Assembly: GCA_937858165.1 (NCBI GenBank)
Contig: CALLZA010000315.1
Location: forward strand, 1-5,527
Origin: an uncultured Ardenticatenia bacterium
GTDB taxonomy: Bacteria; Chloroflexota; Anaerolineae; Promineifilales; Promineifilaceae
Length of the DNA stretch: 5,527 bases
Direction: 5' to 3'
Of the stretch, positions 1-4,188 are shown in pieces. Every line of letters starts with the position of its first letter. The first letter of the stretch is position 1. Under the pieces are notes generated by a model. The model saw only the letters and a list, made by a program, of their open reading frames with translations, searched no databases and was not told the DNA's origin. The position numbers were made by a program, and so were the translations under genes.

Positions 1-195
1 GATATACGATGTGTTAGTCGCGCCAGGTACTGTTTGTTGCGTAGCAGATCGTAATTGTTAGTTTGTACTGATGTGATTTTATGTATTATGGCATCGTCTG
101 GTGTATGGTCTGTGTGTTGCTGTTGTTGTTAGTGTGGTGGGTTGTGTGAGGGGGAGGGGGGGGGGGGGGGGGGGCGGGTGTGTTTTTTTTTTTTT
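1..195. other. Non-genomic low-complexity sequence (probable read-through noise)
   Basis: This stretch is rich in G and T, has no credible coding content, and ends in a run of 19 G (156-174) and a run of 13 T (183-195) directly against the P7 end of an Illumina adapter. On the minus strand it reads insert, adapter, poly-A, then A/C-rich noise with poly-C. That is the expected look of a read that ran off the end of a library molecule. Its composition is quite unlike the GC-rich coding DNA after 262. I see no gene, RNA or regulatory site in it. That 1-195 is noise is an inference from its position beyond the adapter end. Confidence 0.85.
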
Positions 196-261
196 CAAGC
201 AGAAGACGGCATACGAGATCTAGTACGGTCTCGTGGGCTCGGAGATGTGTATAAGAGACAG
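196..261 (+). other. Illumina Nextera adapter: P7, 8-base i7 index, read-2 transposase sequence
   Basis: Bases 196-219 match the 24-base Illumina P7 flow-cell sequence. Bases 220-227 (CTAGTACG) sit where the i7 index belongs; the reverse complement CGTACTAG is, from memory, Nextera index N702. Bases 228-261 match the Nextera read-2 adapter, ending in the 19-base Tn5 mosaic end AGATGTGTATAAGAGACAG at 243-261. All three parts are in the standard order with no gaps, so this is untrimmed library sequence built into the contig, not a natural Tn5 end. Genomic DNA begins at 262. Confidence 0.98.
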
Positions 262-609
262 GCCCAGCGGGTCATCGAGCAGGTCTTCGAGGTGCGCGAC
301 CGACAGTGGCGCGGCATCGGCCTCATCCCGGCCAGCGGCTGGGGCTTGCGGGCCGAGTACGCGGAGTTCGACGCCGAGCGGCGCTGGGATGTCAGCGGCA
401 TCCGGCCTCAGGAGTCGCCGCTGTGCATCGCCGGGCAAATCCTGCAAGGGCTGAAGAAGCCCCACGACTGCGCCGCGTTCGGTGTCCACTGCACGCCGGA
501 GTCGCCCCTGGGGGCGACGATGGTCTCATCCGAAGGGGCGTGCGCGGCGTACTATCGCTATGGAAGACACCTGGAGAATTACGAATTAGGAATCAAGAGC
601 CGCGTCTGA
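262..609 (+). CDS. hypD: HypD, hydrogenase maturation iron-sulfur protein (C-terminal part only)
   Basis: HypD, in complex with HypC, is the cytoplasmic scaffold on which the Fe(CN)2CO unit of [NiFe]-hydrogenases is built. The visible 115 residues are the C-terminal third; family members are roughly 360-380 residues. Typical HypD segments are the WRGIGLIPASG stretch, EYAEFDAERRW, the CTPESPLGATMVSSEGACAA block and the final YYRYG. Four cysteine codons (424, 469, 490, 541) fit the expected ligands of the [4Fe-4S] cluster in this domain. The reading frame runs on upstream into adapter sequence, so any start codon placed before 262 (for example 142) is false; the 5' end is missing because of the assembly. 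The last twelve or so residues after YGRH (LENYELGIKSRV) come from an AT-rich repeat and are not family sequence. hypE follows 31 bases downstream in the usual hypCDE order. Confidence 0.95.
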   Translation, partial: AQRVIEQVFEVRDRQWRGIGLIPASGWGLRAEYAEFDAERRWDVSGIRPQESPLCIAGQILQGLKKPHDCAAFGVHCTPESPLGATMVSSEGACAAYYRYGRHLENYELGIKSRV

Positions 610-637
610 AGCACTCTGAATTCCTAATTCCTAATTG
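576..637. repeat. AT-rich imperfect inverted repeat of 7-base units at the hypD-hypE junction
   Basis: The arms 576-599 and 614-637 are 24 bases each and pair with four mismatches around a 14-base loop; the core of 11 bases (583-593 with 620-630) is perfect. Each arm is built from near-identical heptamers: GAATTAC, GAATTAG, GAATCAA on the left and TTCCTAA, TTCCTAA on the right. Its low GC contrasts sharply with the surrounding genes. It supplies the last codons and stop of hypD and ends three bases before the hypE ATG. Its shape suggests a mobile or amplified short intergenic repeat; an RNA role in processing or coupling of hypD and hypE is possible but not shown. Confidence 0.75.
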
Positions 638-640
638 CTT

Positions 641-1705
641 ATGACTAACTCCACCGCACAACTAGAAGGTCCCGTCTGCGCCATCCCGTTGCGCCACGAC
701 GAGAAGATCGTCATGGGCCACGGCAGCGGCGGGCGCATGAGCCACGAACTGATCGGCCGCCTCTTCCAGACGCCGTTCGCCAACCCGGCCCTGGCCGCGA
801 GCGACGACGCCGGCGTGGTAACCGTCGCCGCTGACCGACTGGCCATCAGCACCGACTCCCACGTCGTTTGGCCGCTCTTCTTCCCCGGCGGCGACATCGG
901 CCGCCTGGCCGTCTGCGGCACGGTCAACGACCTGGCCATGATGGGCGCAACGCCGCGCTATCTGACGGCCGGGTTCATCCTCGAAGAGGGGCTGGACGTG
1001 GCCCTGCTGGCCGAGGTCGTCCTGTCCATGCAGGCCGCGGCGGCCGAAGCCGGGGTGCAGATCGTCGCCGGCGACACCAAGGTCGTCCAGCGCGGCAAGG
1101 CCGACGGGCTGTACATTAACACCGCCGGCGTGGGCGAACTGCCGCCCGGTCGGGCCATCGGCGGGGCGCGGGCCCAAGCGGGTGATGTCGTCATCCTCTC
1201 CGGCCCCATCGGCGACCACGGCATCGCCGTGCTGGGCGCGCGCGGCGAGTTAGGCTTCGAAGCTGACGTGGTCAGCGACGCGGCCCCGCTCAACCACCTC
1301 GTCGCCGCGATGCTGGCCGCCGGTGGCGATGCCATCCACGTGTTGCGCGACCCGACCCGCGGCGGCGTGGCCACGACGCTGAACGAGATCGCCCGGCAGT
1401 CGGGCGTGGCCGTCGTGCTCGACGAGCGGGCCATCCCGGTGCGTCCGCCGGTCGTCGCCGCCTGCGAGATGCTTGGCTTCGACCCGCTCTACGTAGCCAA
1501 CGAGGGCAAGCTGCTGGCTTTCGTCGCCGCCGAAGCGACTCCGGCGGTGCTGGCGGCCATGCGAGCCACGCGCTACGGCGAGGAGGCGGTGGTCATCGGC
1601 CGCATCCAGGCCGCGCCGTCCGGCCGCGTCCTCTTGCGGACGGCCATCGGCAGCACGCGGGTGGTCGATATGCTGGCCGGGGAGATGTTGCCGCGCATCT
1701 GCTAG
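641..1705 (+). CDS. hypE: HypE, carbamoyl dehydratase of [NiFe]-hydrogenase maturation
   Basis: HypE takes the carbamoyl group that HypF places on its C-terminal cysteine and dehydrates it with ATP to a thiocyanate, giving the CN ligands passed to iron on HypC-HypD. The protein is 354 residues, about normal for the family. Visible marks are CAIPL (13-17), GHGSGGRMSHELI (26-38), the metal/ATP-type segment SDDAG (54-58), FFPGGDIGRLAVCGTVNDLAMMGA (80-103), GDTKVV (144-149), DPTRGGVATTLNEIA (237-251), and the ending PRIC with the essential terminal cysteine at 354. The fold is that of the PurM/ThiL/SelD family. I chose ATG 641; an in-frame TTG at 635 would add two residues. No clear Shine-Dalgarno sequence precedes it, since the AT-rich repeat occupies that place, so translation may depend on coupling to hypD. 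A hairpin with T-run lies straight after the stop. All key residues are present, so the protein should be functional. Confidence 0.97.
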   Translation: MTNSTAQLEGPVCAIPLRHDEKIVMGHGSGGRMSHELIGRLFQTPFANPALAASDDAGVVTVAADRLAISTDSHVVWPLFFPGGDIGRLAVCGTVNDLAMMGATPRYLTAGFILEEGLDVALLAEVVLSMQAAAAEAGVQIVAGDTKVVQRGKADGLYINTAGVGELPPGRAIGGARAQAGDVVILSGPIGDHGIAVLGARGELGFEADVVSDAAPLNHLVAAMLAAGGDAIHVLRDPTRGGVATTLNEIARQSGVAVVLDERAIPVRPPVVAACEMLGFDPLYVANEGKLLAFVAAEATPAVLAAMRATRYGEEAVVIGRIQAAPSGRVLLRTAIGSTRVVDMLAGEMLPRIC

Positions 1706-1759
1706 AGCGATCACGCCAAGAAGATATCTTCTTGGCGCTCTTGGCGTGATCTCTCTTTT
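1705..1759 (+). terminator. Probable intrinsic terminator after hypE, with two alternative hairpins
   Basis: GATCACGCCAAG (1709-1720) pairs perfectly with CTTGGCGTGATC (1740-1751), with three more pairs outside one mismatch, and is followed by CTCTTTT ending at 1759. The left arm can instead join a perfect 24-base palindrome at 1714-1737. The choice arises because the right side carries CTTGGCG twice, nine bases apart (1731 and 1740). The T-run lies only on the plus-strand side, so it would stop hypE transcripts rather than those of the converging minus-strand gene. The T-run is short, so termination efficiency is uncertain. Confidence 0.6.
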
Positions 1760-1778
1760 GGCTGCGGAAAAGCTTAGC

Positions 1779-2186
1779 TCAGCGATCATCGGCCAGGGCT
1801 ACTACCAGCAGCCCCACCCCCGCTCCGGCCAGTGCCCCCGCCCCGATCCACAAGGGCCACTGCCCCACAACCGCGGCGAGCTGCGCCGCACTATACTCCG
1901 GCCCGTGGGCATGCAGACCGGTCTTGACCGCAATCAGCAGCAGCACCGCCGGCCCCAAGGCCGCGCCCCAGGCCAGCCCGGCGGCCGCGCCCAACGCCGC
2001 CACATGCCCGGCCGACACACTGCGGCCGCCCCAGCGCCGCGCCGCCGCCCACAGCGCCAGCAGCGCCAGCCCCCACCCGGCCAATATGCCGTCGCGGGCC
2101 ACGTTACCCTCCAGCGCCAGCCACATCAGGGCGTAGAGGCCCCACAGCAACGTCGCCGCGGGCAGATAAGGAACGCGAACGGGCAT
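1779..2186 (-). CDS. Uncharacterised small integral membrane protein, about four helices
   Basis: I do not recognise a named family. The 135-residue product (from ATG 2186) is strongly hydrophobic with about four likely membrane helices: roughly residues 10-28, 32-50, 62-88 and 108-130. Charged positions are few and cluster between helices, for example AARRWGGR after helix 2. Between helices 3 and 4 is a polar stretch, KTGLHAHGPEY, the most motif-like part; it seems familiar from other Chloroflexota and cyanobacterial hypothetical proteins, but I cannot verify that. The overlapping plus-strand frame is Gln/Arg/Pro-rich and looks like a shadow, which favours this strand. GTG at 2192 is an alternative start adding two residues; neither has a strong ribosome binding site. 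It converges on hypE and is divergent from the flavin reductase gene, so nothing ties it to hydrogenase maturation. It should sit in the cytoplasmic membrane; its role is unknown. Confidence 0.7.
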   Translation of the reverse strand: MPVRVPYLPAATLLWGLYALMWLALEGNVARDGILAGWGLALLALWAAARRWGGRSVSAGHVAALGAAAGLAWGAALGPAVLLLIAVKTGLHAHGPEYSAAQLAAVVGQWPLWIGAGALAGAGVGLLVVALADDR

Positions 2187-2214
2187 TACCACAACCGGGT
2201 AGCCTGCCCTGTAT

Positions 2215-2225
2215 CAGACTGTCTG
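2215..2225. promoter_or_regulatory. Small dyad CAGAC-T-GTCTG, possible operator
   Basis: A perfect dyad with five-base arms lies in the divergent gap between the membrane protein gene and the flavin reductase gene, next to a possible -10 box. A related dyad (GTCTGC, six bases, GCAGAC) occurs at 3757-3774 before the DUF4230 gene. The arms are short enough to arise by chance, so this is only a candidate. Confidence 0.25.
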
Positions 2226-2226
2226 C

Positions 2227-2232
2227 TAGAAT
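2227..2232 (+). promoter_or_regulatory. Possible -10 box TAGAAT for the flavin reductase gene
   Basis: TAGAAT is close to the bacterial -10 consensus, but a -35 box at the proper distance (CTGCCC, 17 bases upstream) matches only in part. If it is used, the 5' leader would be about 130 bases and would contain the whole 9-base-unit inverted repeat. The call is weak. Confidence 0.25.
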
Positions 2233-2241
2233 GGGCTACAA

Positions 2242-2330
2242 AGAAGAAGAGACCACAGATTACACCGATTCCACAGATTTCATAGCTTTTGGAATCTGTG
2301 AAATCGGTGTAATCTGTGGATTCTTCTTCC
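2242..2330. repeat. Long near-perfect inverted repeat of 9-base units
   Basis: The arms 2253-2279 and 2293-2319 are 27 bases each and pair with a single mismatch (C2271 against A2301) around a 13-base loop. Complementarity continues outside them: AAGAAGAA at 2243-2250 against TTCTTCTT at 2322-2329. The left arm consists of nonamers CACAGATTA, CACCGATTC, CACAGATTT; the right arm is their complement, AATCTGTGA, AATCGGTGT, AATCTGTGG. Similar ATCTGTG-type repeats occur between genes in many unrelated bacteria (from memory). When translated they give peptides such as TDYTDFTD, so minus-strand frames across this region (for example 2186-2386) are not genes. It could fold in the leader of the flavin reductase mRNA or act as a hairpin for either strand. 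Confidence 0.9.
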
Positions 2331-2356
2331 AAAGCGTCAATCGAATATCCACTATG

Positions 2357-2361
2357 AGGAG
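2357..2361 (+). promoter_or_regulatory. Ribosome binding site AGGAG for the flavin reductase gene
   Basis: AGGAG ends five bases before the ATG at 2367. It is the clearest Shine-Dalgarno sequence in the window and fixes the start of the gene. Confidence 0.85.
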
Positions 2362-2366
2362 AATCC

Positions 2367-2858
2367 ATGACTGCTGATCCTATCAAAGAAGCGCTCCATC
2401 GTCTCCCCTACGGCTTTTACAGCATCACCTCGCGCCGCGGCGACGAGGTCAACGCCATGGTCGGCAACTGGCTGACGCAGGTCTCATTCGAGCCACGCCT
2501 GTTGCTGTTCGGCCTATCGAAGACCGCCTACACCCATGAGGTTGTAGCCGCCGGTGGCGTGTTCGCCGTTAACATCTTCAACAAGGAGGATGATGGCGTC
2601 GTCCGCCAGTTGACCAAGGCGCGGGCCAAGAAGCCGGACAAGATGGACGGTGTGGCCTGGTCGCCCGGCCCGGCCACCGGCTGCCCGGTGCTGGCGGGCG
2701 CGGCGGCGGTCATCGAGTGCCGCGTCGCCCACCTGTTCGACACCGGCGGCGACCATGATCTGCTCGTCGGCGAAGTGGTCAACGCCCTCATCCTGAAAGA
2801 GGGCGACGTGAACACAACGCTGACCCTGCCCGATCTAAAGTGGAACTACGCCGGCTAG
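2367..2858 (+). CDS. Flavin reductase-like FMN-binding split-barrel protein
   Basis: This 163-residue protein matches the flavin reductase-like domain (FMN-binding split barrel, Pfam Flavin_Reduct) over nearly its full length. Such proteins bind FMN and reduce flavins with NAD(P)H or pass electrons within small redox chains; they act in the cytoplasm as dimers. Visible family features are LPYGFYSITSRRGDEVNAMVGNW near the start, TQVSFEPRLLLFGLSKTAYTHE in the region that usually contacts FMN, the strand VFAVNIF, and GCPVLAGAAAVIECRV followed by GDHDLLVGEVV in the C-terminal half. It resembles the stand-alone flavoprotein domains related to the N-terminal part of high-molecular-weight rubredoxins, rather than two-component monooxygenase reductases, though I cannot settle the subgroup. 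There is no rubredoxin extension: the protein stops soon after the domain. It is a single gene, with convergent neighbours downstream and a long inverted repeat upstream. The physiological electron donor and acceptor are not indicated by the context. Confidence 0.9.
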   Translation: MTADPIKEALHRLPYGFYSITSRRGDEVNAMVGNWLTQVSFEPRLLLFGLSKTAYTHEVVAAGGVFAVNIFNKEDDGVVRQLTKARAKKPDKMDGVAWSPGPATGCPVLAGAAAVIECRVAHLFDTGGDHDLLVGEVVNALILKEGDVNTTLTLPDLKWNYAG

Positions 2859-2863
2859 CGGCG

Positions 2864-2927
2864 GAAGAGCAGGGGAGCAAGGGGATGGGGGGCAGGGGCG
2901 CTCTTCCTCCCCTGCCCCCTGCGTTTT
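2864..2927 (+). terminator. Terminator hairpin between convergent genes, overlapping a G-quadruplex pattern
   Basis: GGGGGCAGGGG (2888-2898) pairs perfectly with CCCCTGCCCCC (2909-2919) around a 10-base loop, followed five bases on by TTTT (2924-2927). Competing pairings exist: GAAGAGC 2864-2870 with GCTCTTC 2900-2906, and GCAGGGGAG 2869-2877 with CTCCCCTGC 2907-2915. The T-run serves the flavin reductase direction; its last bases are also the stop codon of the DUF4230 gene on the other strand. Four G-runs on the plus strand at 2872-2875, 2881-2884, 2887-2892 and 2895-2898 fit a four-tetrad quadruplex pattern with loops of 5, 2 and 2 bases. Confidence 0.7.
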
Positions 2928-3732
2928 AAGGCGTCGGCGTCGCGGTCGGCAACAGATAGTACCCCTTCGGCACTTCCTGCTGATAGGGCGCGGCCGGCGG
3001 CGGCGTCTCCGACGTGAAGGTGACGTCGGTGAAGCCCAGTCCGCCCAGCAAGTTGCGCATGTAGGTCTGGGCGTTGGTGTTGGCCCGGCCCAGGATGTCG
3101 CTGCTCATGGCCGCCTCGCGGATGGACGCCTCGGCCGCCTGGCGCACGCGCGTCTCCAGCTCCGGGTCGGCCCGCGTCAGCAACCCGGTGTCGCGGTCGG
3201 CCACATAGGAGCGGTCGTTGTCCAGCACGGGGATATCGGCAAAGATTTCTGCCTCCGGCAGGTGAACCAGCACCGAGTCGGGATCGACCACGACGATGTC
3301 GGCCGCCGTCATACGGCTGAAGTCCACCCCGGCATAGAGCTTGCCATAGGCGACGAAGATCATCGACTCGCCCAGCAACGCCCCCAGCAGCCCGTCCTGT
3401 TCCGAGTCGGCGGTGACGATCTTCTCCATCTCATACGACGCCGTCTCCAGCCGGGCCAGGTCGTTGATCTGGCGCACGATGGTCACCGGGTCGGGCAGAA
3501 TGACGGGTGTGGCCGGGACCAGTAACTGGCGCACGCGGTCGGTGATCGGTTCGACCGCCCCCGCCGCCCCCTCGGCCGTCTCGTTGACCGTCAGCACCAG
3601 CCGCCCTACGGCGCAGGCCAGAAAGACCATCGCCAGGATAAGCAGTGCCGATAGCACAATCAATACCGTGCGGGCGCGGGAACGCTTCTGCGGCGCGTCA
3701 GCCAACTCGTCCAACTCGTCTTCACTCGTCAT
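2926..3732 (-). CDS. DUF4230 family protein with a single N-terminal membrane anchor
   Basis: The 268-residue product has an acidic N-terminal stretch (SEDELDELAD), a basic patch (KRSRAR, 16-21) and one membrane helix at about 22-47. A soluble region follows, probably extracytoplasmic, given the basic residues on the inner side. That region resembles DUF4230: LARLETASYEMEKIVT (92-107), a mid-domain stretch with FVAYGKLYAGVDFSRM, a DIVVVDPDSVLVHLPEAEIF strand pair, then a helical part with VRQAAEASIREAAMSSDILGRA. The function of DUF4230 is unknown. The tail ends in LLPTATPTP, a Thr/Pro style common in exported Anaerolineae proteins. ATG 3732 is chosen; GTG 3741 is nearly as good because GAGG (3750-3753) lies eight bases before it. 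Starting at ATG 3807 would add a cysteine-rich leader that spans a likely -10 box, so I reject it. The gene diverges from the DUF503 gene and converges on the flavin reductase gene, so it appears to be transcribed alone. Confidence 0.85.
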   Translation of the reverse strand: MTSEDELDELADAPQKRSRARTVLIVLSALLILAMVFLACAVGRLVLTVNETAEGAAGAVEPITDRVRQLLVPATPVILPDPVTIVRQINDLARLETASYEMEKIVTADSEQDGLLGALLGESMIFVAYGKLYAGVDFSRMTAADIVVVDPDSVLVHLPEAEIFADIPVLDNDRSYVADRDTGLLTRADPELETRVRQAAEASIREAAMSSDILGRANTNAQTYMRNLLGGLGFTDVTFTSETPPPAAPYQQEVPKGYYLLPTATPTP

Positions 3733-3756
3733 CTTGCTCACTGATCCAACCTCGAC

Positions 3757-3774
3757 GTCTGCTACTAGGCAGAC
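3757..3774. promoter_or_regulatory. Dyad GTCTGC-N6-GCAGAC before the DUF4230 gene, possible operator
   Basis: A perfect inverted repeat with six-base arms and a six-base spacer sits immediately downstream of, and two bases into, the possible -10 box of the DUF4230 gene, where a repressor would block transcription. It shares GTCTGCTA and CAGACT with the dyad at 2215-2228 in the other divergent gap. No regulator gene is visible in the window. Confidence 0.3.
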
Positions 3775-3778
3775 TATA
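3773..3778 (-). promoter_or_regulatory. Possible -10 box TATAGT for the DUF4230 gene
   Basis: Read on the minus strand this is GGG-TATAGT-CTG. It lies about 30-40 bases before the 3741/3732 start codons. I find no convincing -35 box at 16-18 bases. Use of this box would rule out the 3807 start codon. Confidence 0.35.
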
Positions 3779-3780
3779 CC

Positions 3781-3900
3781 CGATCTGCATATACAGAACC
3801 TTAACACTCTACGCGCCGCGCGCGGCGGGGTCGCATAGGGTTGCCGCGGCTCACCGAGCGCTCACTTGCCGCGCAGCGGCGATGGGGGACAATTGCCCCT
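3781..3900. other. Divergent gap before the DUF503 gene: only short GC palindromes
   Basis: This stretch, the upstream two thirds of the gap between the two start codons, holds no gene I can support. It contains several small dyads: a perfect 14-base palindrome CGCCGCGCGCGGCG at 3814-3827, GAGCGCTC at 3856-3863, and GCCGC-GCA-GCGGC at 3868-3880. Just before the DUF503 start, GGGG (3885-3888) can pair with CCCC (3896-3899) around ACAATTG; this would cover the only SD-like purine run (GGGGGA, 3884-3889). No clear plus-strand promoter is seen. Confidence 0.4.
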
Positions 3901-4185
3901 ATGGTCGTCGCCACCTGTGTCATTAGCCTGGAGTTGGGCGGCGTGCAATCGCTCAAGGAGAAGCGCAGCATCCTCCGTTCCATCATCGCCCGCCTGCGGC
4001 AGGAGTTCAACCTGTCCGTGGCCGAGGTGGATAGCCACGACAGTTGGGGCCTGGCGGTCATCGGCCTGGCCGCCATCGGCAACGACAAGGGGTACGTCCA
4101 CGGTCTGTTAGAAAGAGCCGTGGCCTGGATCACCGAACACCGCCCCGACGTGCCCATCGGCGACTACAGCATCGAGTTCATCTAG
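3901..4185 (+). CDS. DUF503 domain protein (YlxP-like)
   Basis: The 94-residue protein is the usual size for DUF503 and covers the whole domain. Diagnostic stretches are SLKEKRSILRSIIARLRQEFNLSVAEVD (17-44) and the ending DVPIGDYSIEFI. In Bacillus subtilis the homologue YlxP is encoded in the nusA-infB operon near ribosome maturation genes; its biochemical role is not well defined. Here the neighbours are different, so the genomic link to translation is lost. ATG 3901 is chosen because homology begins directly at MVVATCVISLELGG; a TTG at 3841 would add 20 residues unlike the family. The only SD-like sequence is GGGGGA, 11 bases away and partly in a small hairpin. The next gene starts three bases after the TAG, suggesting cotranslation. 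Confidence 0.92.
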   Translation: MVVATCVISLELGGVQSLKEKRSILRSIIARLRQEFNLSVAEVDSHDSWGLAVIGLAAIGNDKGYVHGLLERAVAWITEHRPDVPIGDYSIEFI

Positions 4186-4188
4186 CCC

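Noticed and set aside
243..261. Tn5 mosaic end as evidence of a natural transposon
   Set aside because: It is the end of a full Nextera adapter directly preceded by P7 and index, so it comes from library preparation.
195..489. Minus-strand frames 195-401 and 220-489
   Set aside because: Both run through the adapter and are antisense to HypD; their ends are adapter-coded peptides.
662..1434. Long minus-strand frames antisense to hypE (662-1219, 958-1434)
   Set aside because: HypE is unmistakable on the plus strand; high GC removes stop codons from the opposite frames.
1746..2285. Plus-strand frame opposite the small membrane protein
   Set aside because: It is Gln/Arg/Pro-rich, has no family resemblance and runs into the inverted repeat; the minus strand gives ordered hydrophobic helices.
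2253..2319. CRISPR-like or riboswitch reading of the repeat
   Set aside because: There are only two inverted arms of short tandem units, with no spacers of even length and no known riboswitch core.
2186..2386. Minus-strand 66-residue frame containing TDYTDFTD
   Set aside because: It is a translation of the 9-base-unit inverted repeat and overlaps the flavin reductase start.
3262..3926. Plus-strand frames opposite and beside the DUF4230 gene
   Set aside because: They have Ser/Arg/Thr-rich shadow composition, no recognisable domain, and cross the divergent promoter region.
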